NCBI RefSeq assembly: GCF_036002945.1
Contig: NZ_CP108529.1
Span: 9,109,001 to 9,173,000, forward strand
DNA length: 64,000 nucleotides
From: Streptomyces sp. NBC_01224
GTDB lineage: Bacteria > Actinomycetota > Actinomycetes > Streptomycetales > Streptomycetaceae
Direction of reading: 5' to 3'
A program made the translations under genes and the position numbers. Shown here piece by piece: positions 52,478 to 61,297 of this stretch (positions are counted from its first letter, which is position 1; every line of letters begins with the position of its first letter). The notes beneath the pieces were generated by a model. The model searched no databases, was not told the origin of the DNA, and saw nothing but the letters and a program-made list of their open reading frames with translations.

Positions 52478-52987
52478 CTAGGCGGATTCCTCGCCCGGCA
52501 CCTTGGCGAGCTGCACCCCACGCAGGCTGAGCAGCACCAATGCGACGCACCCGCAGGTGAGCGCGATGTCGGCGACGTTACCCACGAACGGGCCGTAGTC
52601 GATGAAGTCCACAACATGCCCGCGGGCCAAGCCGGGCTCGCGGAAGAGCCGGTCGCCCAGGTGGGATACCGCACCGCCGAGCAGCGCGCCCAACACGAGC
52701 GCCCAGCCCGCAGAGGCCAGTCGGCGTGCGGTGTAGAGGATGCCGACCACTGCCCCCGCCGCTGCCAGGGTGAACACCCATGTCGCCTCGGTGCCCATGG
52801 AGAACGCGGCGCCAGCGTTGTACAGCAACCGGAAGTGGATCAGAGGGGGGATCACGGCGACGCGCTCGCTGTCGGACAGCGCGGAGACCGCCCACAGTTT
52901 GGTGAGCTGGTCCGCGAGCAGGACCACCGCCGCCAGCATGAGCATCACGCCGTACAGTCGGCTTGAACCCCGCTCCAACCGCATCAT
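52478..52987 (-). CDS. lspA: Lipoprotein signal peptidase II
   Basis: 169 residues from the ATG at 52987, with GGAGG upstream; the open frame goes to 53020. Four membrane helices; VVLLADQLTKLWAV, LLYNAGAAFSMG, HLGDRLF and the catalytic Asp blocks VVDFIDYG and VGNVADIAL are present. It cleaves the signal peptide of diacylated prolipoproteins, the step after Lgt. With the adjoining lgt it makes a complete lipoprotein-maturation pair. Confidence 0.93.
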   Translation of the reverse strand: MMRLERGSSRLYGVMLMLAAVVLLADQLTKLWAVSALSDSERVAVIPPLIHFRLLYNAGAAFSMGTEATWVFTLAAAGAVVGILYTARRLASAGWALVLGALLGGAVSHLGDRLFREPGLARGHVVDFIDYGPFVGNVADIALTCGCVALVLLSLRGVQLAKVPGEESA

Positions 52988-53349
52988 TGTGGCCTCCGTG
53001 CGCAGCGATATCCGAACCAAGATTCCCTAAGACTATCGGCCCCTCCTGAGTCGTCTTCTCCGCTTTCCCGGGCGAAGGTCATCTGTACGCTCTACGCGTG
53101 ACCACTGAACCCCCGCGCGCGCCGCCACGCTGCCACGCACCTCTGGCGTGAGCAGTTGGCCGAAACGAATCACCTGGGGGCAGTGAGCCCTTTCCAACCC
53201 GGTGGTGTCGGTGGGCAGTTGGCGGGCTGCACGAACTGGTGAAGCTCCTGGTGGACGAGTTCTCGACCAAGATCACCCGTGTCTGCCAGGAGCTTCGTCT
53301 GCTTGTCTGCCCTTCCCCAAGCTCTCAACTCCGTTCGAGCAGGGGAGAC
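52988..53349. other. Stretch without a supported gene
   Basis: About 360 bases between lspA and an IS5 fragment. It includes the lspA promoter region. Near 53240-53345 the sequence looks like a decayed left part of the IS5 element. No intact gene. Confidence 0.35.
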
Positions 53350-53535
53350 CCCAGTCGATCGATCTGTCCACCGCGAGCCTGCGGCACCTTTCGCGCGAGC
53401 TGTCCGTACACCGGCACGGGATCGGCACGCGTCGGCGGTGGCTCACGCCGGGCCGGCAGGCCCTGCTGGTCCTGGCCCACCTGCGCTGCGGCTCGTATTC
53501 AACTGTCGCCAGTTCTCCGAGGAGTCCAACCGACT
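53350..53535 (+). pseudogene. IS5 family transposase N-terminal fragment
   Basis: The frame reads SIDLSTASLRHLSRELSVHRHGIGTRRRWLTPGRQALLVLAHLRCGSY, the N-terminal helix-turn-helix region of Streptomyces IS5-type transposases ('LSRELA.HRR..G.RWR.L..GRQALL.LAHLRCG'). It ends after about 60 codons. Confidence 0.75.
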
Positions 53536-53750
53536 GGTGACCTTGTGTGATCGCCGGCGGTGTACGGCTCCGCGTCCCGCCGGTCTCCTTGAGGAGGCGG
53601 CTGGTGCCCCTGTCGTGGTAGCCGAGAGCGTCCGCGACGACGGGGGCGGGAAGTTCGAGGAGTTGTTGCCGGATGGCGGCACCGCGGGCGGCTGCGACCG
53701 GGACGCCGATCCCGCCCATGAGCGCGGACAGGTGGTCGGGACGGGTCACG
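53536..53750 (-). pseudogene. Recombinase C-terminal fragment
   Basis: The frame reads ALMGGIGVPVAAARGAAIRQQLLELPAPVVADALGYHDRGTSRLLKETGGT, then after a frameshift AGDHTRSPV. This is the C-terminal end of the common Streptomyces tyrosine recombinase ('LGIP...ARTAALRQLVLQ.PAPV.A..LGY...T...AGATWSRYA.GDHTR'). It may belong with the N-terminal fragment at 42600-42750. Confidence 0.7.
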
Positions 53751-53940
53751 GCACAGCCGGCCGACCTCACGGGTCGCGTCGATGACAGAGGCGGCCGACC
53801 TCACTGGCCGCGCGCCGTTCACCTTCGCCCGGCTGACGACGATTCGGTGGAGTCGTCGCGGATGTCACTCGGTACGTCACTCGGACTCGGGAAACGTCCT
53901 GTTCTCTCCCATCTGCGGTGGTTCGACGGCCGTCGTGATC
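53751..53940. other. Spacer before the second sugar locus
   Basis: About 190 bases without a supported gene. The epimerase stop is at 53941-53943. No clear terminator. Confidence 0.4.
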
Positions 53941-54807
53941 TCAACTCGGCGGAACCGACCCGTGACCGAGGAGATTCTGTGCCGTGAACCCCAGCAACCT
54001 GCGCGCGGCCGAGGTGTCGACCGGCGCCGCGCGACCCGGCAGCGGGCGCCGCAGCACGGTGGTGGGGTGATAGCGGCGCAGCAGTTCCTCCGTCGGGTAC
54101 GGCACGATGATCTCGGGGGCGCAGAGGTGTACCGCGTGCGCCGCACGGCCGGGTACGTCCAGGGCCAGCAGCGCGGCCCTCGCCGCGTCACGGACCTCGA
54201 GGTACGTCCACAGGTCCCTTGCCCCCGCAGCCGGGTCGGCCGTGAGCCGGGCGGCGTGGGCGTGCAGCCGTTCCTCGAATCCGCCCACGTACGGATAGCG
54301 CAGGCACACCACGCTCATCCCGTGCCGCCGCGCCATCATCTGCGCTGTCAGCTCGTCGACCTGTTTGGACAGGCCGTAAGGGTCGGCAACCTGGGAGGCC
54401 ATCGCCTCATCGACCGGTGCGTACGGCGGATGCGGATCCTCGACGTCCGTCCAGGGCAGGCCCGTGACACCCCAGGAGCTTGCCACCGCCGCATGCCGGA
54501 TCCCGGCCCGCCCGGCCTCCTCCAGGACGGTGAAGGTGGAGAGGCTGTTGCCCGCGAAGACCTCAAATGCGGTGTTGCGCGCGGGAGTCGGGATCGCCGC
54601 CAGGTGGATGACCGCGTCAGCGCCGTCCAGAGCCGCCCGCACGGTCTTCGCGTCGGCCGCGTCACCGGTCACGACCAGGCGCGCCGCGAGATCACCGGGA
54701 TCATCGAGGACCAAGGCGTTCGCCTCGATCCCCCGCTCGGCGAGCAGCGCGAGGACCGCTCGCCCGATCCGCCCGGCGGCCCCGGTGACCATCGTTCTTC
54801 CGACCAT
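53941..54807 (-). CDS. NAD-dependent epimerase/dehydratase (SDR)
   Basis: 288 residues with a GGAGAG site. Extended SDR: TGAAGRIGRAVL (nucleotide loop), VIHLAAIPTP, ASSWGVTG (catalytic Ser region), YGLSKQVDEL (Tyr and Lys), CLRYPYVGG. Size and pattern resemble uronate dehydrogenases and UDP-sugar epimerases. It is the last gene of the locus; the next gene is a FAD oxidoreductase 26 bp upstream. It presumably oxidises or epimerises the sugar imported by the system. Confidence 0.85.
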   Translation of the reverse strand: MVGRTMVTGAAGRIGRAVLALLAERGIEANALVLDDPGDLAARLVVTGDAADAKTVRAALDGADAVIHLAAIPTPARNTAFEVFAGNSLSTFTVLEEAGRAGIRHAAVASSWGVTGLPWTDVEDPHPPYAPVDEAMASQVADPYGLSKQVDELTAQMMARRHGMSVVCLRYPYVGGFEERLHAHAARLTADPAAGARDLWTYLEVRDAARAALLALDVPGRAAHAVHLCAPEIIVPYPTEELLRRYHPTTVLRRPLPGRAAPVDTSAARRLLGFTAQNLLGHGSVPPS

Positions 54808-54833
54808 CCAGTCACTCTCCTGCGTCGGTGCTT

Positions 54834-57068
54834 CTACTCGTAGGCGCGCACGGCGACGACGTGCGCCGACGCCGCCCCGTTGGTGGCTTCGACGACGATC
54901 CGGATCGCCGACGTGGTGACCGGCTCCGCCGGCGTGTGCGTCTCGCGTCGCCGCCGATTCTGCGCCGCACGGGCGATGACGCGCCAGGTGCCGTCAGTAT
55001 CCAGTGCCTCGACGCGGTAGTCGCGAAGGAGGGTGGGGAGGGTGTCGAAGGGCGTGCGGTGGTGGTGCAAGTTGATCAGGTCCTCGTTGACGTCGTCGTC
55101 GGCGATGACCTCGATCCGGCCCAGAACGACCGGTTCGGGCCAGGCCAACTCGAGCCAGGGGGAAGGGACGTCCGCCAGTGGTGCGGAGACCCACATGTGC
55201 GGTCCCGCGTACGGGCGGGCGTAGCCGTCGGTGGCCTTGGCGGGGGAGTAGGCCGCGGTCTCTCCCGTACGGAGGCAGAAGGTGCGGCGCAGCAGACCCG
55301 TGTCCGTCCACTCGCGCAGCGGCTGCGGCGATTCGTCCGACGGGCGCAGCGGGACGCGCGTGAAGCACAGGACGCCGGGGGTCGGGCGGTCGGAGCGGTG
55401 CAGAGCGAGGGCGTCGTTGGCGCGGACTACCAGGAAGGCGTTGCGCGGGGTTTCGGGAGACCAGTCCAGGCCCGTCTTGAGCCACTGCCGGGCACCGGCG
55501 GCGACGGGCAGGGTGGTGGAGGTGACGAGGCGGCGCGGGACGTAGTTCTGGCCGAGTTCGGGGTCGTACAGATCGATCACGATCTCGGTGTCGCGGTCGG
55601 CGTCGACGAGCAGTTCCACCCCGGAGAGGTCCGGGTCCGCGGGGAGGACGAGTCCGGCGTCCGCCGCGAGCGGCCACAGCTCGTCGGAGTCCTCGACTGC
55701 CAAGCGGCTCAAGGTGGATGAGGCGGTGGCCCTCGCCCGCAGGGCCAGGTCCTCCGGGTCCGTCGAGGCGAGGCCGATGAGCGAGGCATCCTGGCGCAGC
55801 AGCGCACGGTGCAGCTCGGGTACGGGGAGTTCGCGCGGGGTGACATCTCCGGTGGCGCAGAGTGCCGCCGCCGTGCCGGCCGCCTGTCCGATCGTGGCGC
55901 AGGTCGCCATGACGCGGGTCGAGCCGAAGGCGACATGGCTGGCGGAGATGTTGCGCCCGGCGAAGAGCAGGTTCTCGGTGTTCACCGAGTAGAGGCTGCG
56001 GAACGGAATGTGGTAAATGCCGTCCGCGTAGAGCTGTCTGGCCCCTGCCTCGGTGGCGAACATGCCCTGCGGCGGATGCAGGTCGATCGACCAGCCGCCG
56101 AAAGCGACCCGGTCGGCGAACTCGGTCTGGCCGAGGATGTCGCCCTGGTGCAGGACGTAGTCGCCGAGGAAGCGCCGGTACTCCCGTTTACCGGGGACCG
56201 AGCCCACCCACTCCAGGGTCATGTTCGCCGCGTCGAACTCGCCGGAGTTCTTGATGTGGTCCCAGATGCCGTGGATCACCGACCACAGTTCGTCGCGGAT
56301 GCGTTCGTTGTCGTGGACGGTGTCGAGCTCGCCGCCGAACTCGATCCACCAGTACGCGCAGCCGTTGTCGCCCGCCTTGATGATGCGGCGCTGCGGGATG
56401 GAGGTCCGGGTGATGTCCTTGGCGAAGTTCGGCGGCACGAATTTGACCGGGTGACCGGCATCCTTCGTATAGAAGAGGAGAGTCGATCCCAGAGTGATGT
56501 CGTCGGCCGTCTCCGGAGCCCATGCCTCGTCGTACTCGGCGCGCGATTCCCGGCCGATGCGGTGGTGGGCGCCCGCCAGGTGGCCGATCAGGCCGTCTCC
56601 CGTGCAGTCGAGGAAGAGCGAGCTCTCGAAACGTATCCGCCGCTCCGAGCCCATCATCCAGCCGGTGACCGAGGTGATCCGCCGGGCCTCGTCCGGACCT
56701 TCGGCGTCGACCTCGCGCACGTCGGTGTTGAGGTAGAGCGTGATGCCGGGCTCGGCGCGCACGGCGTCCAGGACCACGGCATCCCAGTAATAGGGGTTCC
56801 CGTCCGGGTTGCGGAACTGGTTCTCCACGAGCAACTCGCCCATGATGCCGCCCTCACGGGCATGGTGATTCTTGCCGTGGCCGGTCGCGCCGCACACCCA
56901 GACCCGGACCTCGCTGCTCGCGTTGCCGCCGAGCACCGGCCTGTTGTTGATCAGCGCGACGCTCCGGCCGAGCCGGGCCGCGGCGATCGCCGCGCAGACC
57001 CCGGCCAGGCCGCCGCCGACGACGGTGATGTCGTGCCGTGCGGTTTCATTTCTCATGTCGTACGTCAC
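54834..57068 (-). CDS. FAD-dependent oxidoreductase with C-terminal beta-domain
   Basis: 744 residues from a GTG at 57068 (an ATG at 57056 is also possible). The N-terminus HDITVVGGGLAGVCAAIAAARLG is a FAD fold, then PVLGGNASSEVRV, LDCTGDGLIGHLAGA, LYSVNTENLLFAGRNISASHVAFGSTRVM and GQAAGTAAALC, the FAD-dependent oxidoreductase family (FAD_oxidored). The C-terminal 250 residues are beta-rich (WLELAWPEPVVLGRIEVIADDD is discoidin-like). No signal peptide, so it is cytoplasmic. It directly follows the glycoside hydrolase gene with no gap. Possible role: oxidation of the sugar released. Confidence 0.85.
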   Translation of the reverse strand: MTYDMRNETARHDITVVGGGLAGVCAAIAAARLGRSVALINNRPVLGGNASSEVRVWVCGATGHGKNHHAREGGIMGELLVENQFRNPDGNPYYWDAVVLDAVRAEPGITLYLNTDVREVDAEGPDEARRITSVTGWMMGSERRIRFESSLFLDCTGDGLIGHLAGAHHRIGRESRAEYDEAWAPETADDITLGSTLLFYTKDAGHPVKFVPPNFAKDITRTSIPQRRIIKAGDNGCAYWWIEFGGELDTVHDNERIRDELWSVIHGIWDHIKNSGEFDAANMTLEWVGSVPGKREYRRFLGDYVLHQGDILGQTEFADRVAFGGWSIDLHPPQGMFATEAGARQLYADGIYHIPFRSLYSVNTENLLFAGRNISASHVAFGSTRVMATCATIGQAAGTAAALCATGDVTPRELPVPELHRALLRQDASLIGLASTDPEDLALRARATASSTLSRLAVEDSDELWPLAADAGLVLPADPDLSGVELLVDADRDTEIVIDLYDPELGQNYVPRRLVTSTTLPVAAGARQWLKTGLDWSPETPRNAFLVVRANDALALHRSDRPTPGVLCFTRVPLRPSDESPQPLREWTDTGLLRRTFCLRTGETAAYSPAKATDGYARPYAGPHMWVSAPLADVPSPWLELAWPEPVVLGRIEVIADDDVNEDLINLHHHRTPFDTLPTLLRDYRVEALDTDGTWRVIARAAQNRRRRETHTPAEPVTTSAIRIVVEATNGAASAHVVAVRAYE

Positions 57069-59360
57069 TTACTTCCAGTCGGGATTGGCGGCGAGACCGT
57101 AGTAGATGCGCGGGGCGCCGTCGAGGGTGAGGGTGATCTTGCCGCTGGAGGCTTTCAGAGAGCGTTCCTGGCCGATGCAGTTCAGCTCTCGCACCCTGCC
57201 GTTGACCGTCCCCGAGTGGGCCACGACCGTGGTCCTGGTCGTCCAGGTGTCGATCCATGGCTCGGGCGATGCGTACCAAGGATCCTCGCCGTGCTCGGAG
57301 TTGAGGATGTACCCGTCCTTGCGGCTCCAGATGATCGACACCGGTCCGCCGGGAGTGGTGAAGAGGAGCCCCTTGATGTCCTGGTCCGTGAAGGCGAGAT
57401 GCCGGACGAACTCGGCCTCGTCCAGGACCCGGGCGGCGGTCGCGAAGGCGAGGAGCGAGGGCTTGGCGCTGGTGTCGCGGTTCATCAGGCCGTAGTGGTA
57501 TTCGGGGTTGGCCGGGTCGGCCTCCTGCGGGTGGTAGAGCACCGAGTCGTGCAGCTGGTACCAGTTGACGGCGCGCACCTTCTCGGACTTGGCGAGAGCG
57601 AGGGTGAGCAGCGTGTTCTCGGCGGCGTGCCGGTAGGTGTCGCTCCACCACACGTTGGGCCGGGTCGGCGCGTACGCCTCGGTGAGCCACAGCTCCTTGT
57701 CGCCGCCGTACTCCTGAAGGACCTGGTTCGCCTTGCGCAGTGCGCCGAGGAAGTTCCAGTACGAGCCGGACGACCCCTGCGTCCACTCCTCGGGCGGCGG
57801 TGCGAAGTCGGGCGTGAAGTTGCCGCGACCGGGGTGGAAGGCGAAGGCGTCGATGAGGTCCCAGCCGCCCGCGTCATGGAAGTTCTTGGTCCATACGTAG
57901 TCCATGCCGCCCAGGCCGGCGTTCATGACCTTCATCCGCGAGCCCGCCGCGTCGAGGCGCGTGGTGACCTGGCGCAGACCGTCCCGGACGTAGGCGTCGG
58001 CGCCGCGGCCAGACATCCAGGGCTGGTTGACCTCGTTGCTCACCTCGAAGTACGCGGCCTCGGCGTCCAGGGCCTTGGCGACATTCGTGTCGGCCCAGGC
58101 CGCGATCTGCTCCGGACTACCGCCCACGGGGATGCCGCTCAGCTCCACGTTGTGCCCGATGCCGTTCGCGTCCAGAGTCGCGGTGTCGATACCCGGGGCG
58201 CCTGCGTAGGCGATGCGGATCCACTTGATGCCGAGCGTCCTGACCAGCCCGAGTACGGCGTCCTTGCCGGGCTTGAGCAGCCAGGGGTAGTTGGCGAGGC
58301 CGAACATCGACTCCTTGCCCGCCTTGTACGCGAACTCCGGGAGCACGCTCAGATTCGTGCGGGCCAGCGCCTTGTCACTGCCGCTGACCGCCTGCACCTC
58401 GGTGAACACGATGTTCTGCGACGGCGAGGTCAGAGGAAAGGAGGCATTCCAGGCGGCGCCCGCCGCGAGGTTCTTGCAGAGCGTTCCACCGGCGATCTTC
58501 TTGCCGCCGAAGTCCCGCGCCCACCACGTCAGGGTCACCTTCCTGGCCGCGGCGGAGCCGTTGACGACCTGCGCCTTGAGCGTCATCGTCTGCCCGGCCG
58601 CCGTGTAGAGGTTGAACGGCTGGTCGGTCCACACCTCCACGCCGAGGGGCCTCTTGGCAGCGAGCGCTCCCGCCCCGCGCGGCCGCAGATCGCCGAGGAC
58701 CAGATCGGCCTCGGTGACCGCGGTGCCCGCGCCGGTCGAGGTGCCGGGGGAATGGACCCATGTGGCGTTCGTGCTCGCCGGGTTGGTGGACGAAAGGCAG
58801 AAGAAGCCCTTCGATCCCGCCCACGTCTCCACGTACGCGCCGCCCGCGTTCACCTCGTACGGAATGCCGCCCCGGGCGTCCCGCTCCCAGACGGTCAGCG
58901 CTTCGTACGACTCCGCCGCGCTCGCTTCGTACACCGTGCGGGAGAACATGAAGCCGGCCGGTGTGAGCGTGCTGGAGCCGGCGACCTCCCACTTCATGTG
59001 TGCCTTGTGAGGGGTGACGTCGAAGGTGCCGCGCACCGTGACTCCGGACACGCCGCTCGCCATCGTGTACGTGACCTGAATCGCGGGCCGCCCGTCGGGG
59101 AGCGTGATCCGGGCGGGCGTACCGCCGAAGGTCCGCTGCTGGCCGAGCGCGGTGTCCTTGATCATGAAGTGGTTGAGCAGGATTCGGTCGGCGCCCGCAC
59201 CGTCCTGCACGAGGACGCTGCCGTCGCTACGGCCGACCAGGGTGATGCCGTCGGCCTCGATGGTGACCGGGTCTGCGGCGTACGCGGGAACGGTCGGCAG
59301 CAGTGCGGCGCCGGTGGCGACGGCCGTGCCCTGGATGAATCTGCGGCGGGCGACTGACAT
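57069..59360 (-). CDS. Tat-exported glycoside hydrolase (TIM barrel, clan A-like)
   Basis: 763 residues. A Tat signal (SVARRRFIQGTAVATGAALLP) and cleavage near AYA. An N-terminal beta-sandwich of about 330 residues is followed by a TIM barrel. In the barrel AYFEVSNEVNQPW carries the acid/base Glu after Asn (NE), and GDKELWLTEAYAPT carries the nucleophile Glu, as in clan GH-A/GH39-like enzymes. A C-terminal beta-domain ends AANPDWK. It lies directly upstream of the FAD oxidoreductase gene and should cut extracellular glycan for the adjoining importer. Confidence 0.8.
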   Translation of the reverse strand: MSVARRRFIQGTAVATGAALLPTVPAYAADPVTIEADGITLVGRSDGSVLVQDGAGADRILLNHFMIKDTALGQQRTFGGTPARITLPDGRPAIQVTYTMASGVSGVTVRGTFDVTPHKAHMKWEVAGSSTLTPAGFMFSRTVYEASAAESYEALTVWERDARGGIPYEVNAGGAYVETWAGSKGFFCLSSTNPASTNATWVHSPGTSTGAGTAVTEADLVLGDLRPRGAGALAAKRPLGVEVWTDQPFNLYTAAGQTMTLKAQVVNGSAAARKVTLTWWARDFGGKKIAGGTLCKNLAAGAAWNASFPLTSPSQNIVFTEVQAVSGSDKALARTNLSVLPEFAYKAGKESMFGLANYPWLLKPGKDAVLGLVRTLGIKWIRIAYAGAPGIDTATLDANGIGHNVELSGIPVGGSPEQIAAWADTNVAKALDAEAAYFEVSNEVNQPWMSGRGADAYVRDGLRQVTTRLDAAGSRMKVMNAGLGGMDYVWTKNFHDAGGWDLIDAFAFHPGRGNFTPDFAPPPEEWTQGSSGSYWNFLGALRKANQVLQEYGGDKELWLTEAYAPTRPNVWWSDTYRHAAENTLLTLALAKSEKVRAVNWYQLHDSVLYHPQEADPANPEYHYGLMNRDTSAKPSLLAFATAARVLDEAEFVRHLAFTDQDIKGLLFTTPGGPVSIIWSRKDGYILNSEHGEDPWYASPEPWIDTWTTRTTVVAHSGTVNGRVRELNCIGQERSLKASSGKITLTLDGAPRIYYGLAANPDWK

Positions 59361-59464
59361 GGAGGTGCCCTTCTCTTGGTCGGGGTGTTCCGGATGCTCC
59401 GAAGGCTCCGAAGCGGAAGGTGTGGTGGGGGAGTTGAGGGCTCGGCCGTTGGCTCCGGTGGAAC

Positions 59465-60343
59465 TCAGCCCTTGACTCCGGTGAAGCCGAGCCCGGCGAC
59501 GATGTACTTCTGGCAGACGACGAAGACGAGCACCGGCGGGGCGACGGCGAGCACCATCGCGGCGATCAGCTGGTCCTGCGGAGCCTGCGTGGCGAGCTGG
59601 GCGAGAGCGACGCTGATCGGCTGCTTCTCAGGGTCGGTGATGGCCACCAGCGGCCAGATGAAGTCCTTCCAGGAGTGCATCACCGCGAGCAGACTGATCA
59701 CGGCGAGCACCGGCTTGCTCATGGGCAGCACGATCTTGGTGAGCAGTTGCCAGGTACTCGCCCCGTCGACCCGCGCCGCGTCGAACAGCTCCTTCGGCAG
59801 GGCGTCGAAGAACTGCTTGGCGAGTAGCACCGTGAAGGCGTTCGTGCCGGCCGGCAGCCAGATCGCCCAGTAGGTGTCGCCCAGGTTGAGGTGGAGGAAC
59901 GGCACATCGATCACGGTCATGAAGAGGCTGACCATGTTCACCGTGTACGGCACGAACATCGTGGCGAGGATCGCCCCGTAGACGGCCTTGCCGAACCTCG
60001 GCCTGAGCACCGATAGGGCGAAGCCCGCCGTGGCCGAGACGAAGAGCTGCACGAACCACGATCCGCCGACCACCAGGAAGGTGTTCATCAGATAGCGGCC
60101 GACACTCAGATCGGTGTACGCCGCCGAGAAGTTGCCCAGGGCCGGCCGGTCCGGCCAGAGGGCCAGGGGCTGAGTGGTGAGCTCGGTGGGCGTTGAGACC
60201 GCGCCCTTGACCATCCAGTACAGCGGCCCGATGCCGATGAGCAGCAGCAGGATCAGGGTGAACACCTGGATGGAGCGCACTGCGGCGCGTACGCCGGGGC
60301 GTTGGCGGTCGTTGGTGGAGACGAAGGTGGTGAGCGTGGTCAT
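59465..60343 (-). CDS. Sugar ABC transporter permease (MalG type)
   Basis: 292 residues. Six membrane helices; the EAA motif is LPKELFDAARVDGASTWQLLTKIVLPMSKP, and HSWKDFIWPLVAITDPEKQPISVALAQL is typical of CUT1 MalG permeases. The start overlaps the stop of the previous permease by 4 bp (ATGA). Confidence 0.92.
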   Translation of the reverse strand: MTTLTTFVSTNDRQRPGVRAAVRSIQVFTLILLLLIGIGPLYWMVKGAVSTPTELTTQPLALWPDRPALGNFSAAYTDLSVGRYLMNTFLVVGGSWFVQLFVSATAGFALSVLRPRFGKAVYGAILATMFVPYTVNMVSLFMTVIDVPFLHLNLGDTYWAIWLPAGTNAFTVLLAKQFFDALPKELFDAARVDGASTWQLLTKIVLPMSKPVLAVISLLAVMHSWKDFIWPLVAITDPEKQPISVALAQLATQAPQDQLIAAMVLAVAPPVLVFVVCQKYIVAGLGFTGVKG

Positions 60344-61290
60344 GACGTGCTCCAGCTGCGGGTGGCCCGCAGATACACCGCGGAGAGCAGGGCGAGGGCG
60401 AGCACCATCAGGAAGGAGAGTGCGGCGGCCTGGCCGTACTCGCCGTCCTGGAAGGCGTACCGGAAGATCAGCAGCAGGACCGTGAGGGTGGAGTTCTCGG
60501 GTCCGCCGCCGGTGAAGACGTACGGCTCGGTGAAGACCTGCACCGTGTTGATCAGCTGGACGAGCAGCAACAGTCCGATGACGGACCGGAGTTGGGGCAG
60601 CATCACATGCCAGATCCGCCGCCAGATCCCGGCGCCGTCCATCTCGGCGGCCTCATAGAGTTCGCCGGGGATGCCGACCATCGCCGCGAGGTAGATCAGG
60701 ACGGCGCCGCCCATGCCCGCCCAGGTGGCCTCCAGGACCAGCGAGAGCATGGCGCTGTCGGAGGACTCCAGCCACGAGTACGGGCCGAGCCCGACCTTGC
60801 CGAGGACGTTGTTGAAGAGCCCGCTCCCGGGATCGTAGAACCACTTCCAGAGCAGGATCGCCACCACTGGCGGGATGACCACCGGCAGATACACCAGGAA
60901 GCGGTAGACGCCCGCGCCGCGCCGCACCGTCGACATGATCGCGGCCAGGATCAGCGGCGCCGGGAAGCCGATCAGCAGGCCGAGGGCCACGAAGAACAGG
61001 GTGTTCCCGACGGCGGTGCCGAGCAGCGGATCGTCGAACAGAGTACGGAAGTTGTCCAGGCCGACCCAGACCGCGGGCTCGACGAGGTTGGTCTTCTGGA
61101 AGCTGAGCAGCAGGCTGCGCACGATCGGCCACCAGGCAAAGAGCCCGAAGACCAGCAGCGCGGGGACGAGGAACAGCCAGGCCGTGAACTGTTTGCGGGG
61201 GCCGGTGCCACGTCGTCGCTGCGGCAGGGTTCGCGGAACGGGCTCCTTGGCCACAGCGGCCGGGCGCCGGGACGGAGTGAGCAGGGCCAT
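60340..61290 (-). CDS. Sugar ABC transporter permease (MalF type)
   Basis: 316 residues from the ATG at 61290 (MALLTPSRR); an upstream GTG or ATG at 61326 would overlap the binding-protein gene. Six membrane helices; PGELYEAAEMDGAGIWRRIWHVMLPQL is the EAA motif and FTGGGPENSTLTVLLLIFRYAFQ the MalF tail. It starts 7 bp after the stop of the binding-protein gene. Confidence 0.9.
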   Translation of the reverse strand: MALLTPSRRPAAVAKEPVPRTLPQRRRGTGPRKQFTAWLFLVPALLVFGLFAWWPIVRSLLLSFQKTNLVEPAVWVGLDNFRTLFDDPLLGTAVGNTLFFVALGLLIGFPAPLILAAIMSTVRRGAGVYRFLVYLPVVIPPVVAILLWKWFYDPGSGLFNNVLGKVGLGPYSWLESSDSAMLSLVLEATWAGMGGAVLIYLAAMVGIPGELYEAAEMDGAGIWRRIWHVMLPQLRSVIGLLLLVQLINTVQVFTEPYVFTGGGPENSTLTVLLLIFRYAFQDGEYGQAAALSFLMVLALALLSAVYLRATRSWSTS

Positions 61291-61297
61291 GGGGCGG

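Noticed and set aside
55809..59357. 1,182-codon plus-strand open frame
   Set aside because: Antisense of the FAD oxidoreductase and glycoside hydrolase genes; composition is that of a shadow frame.
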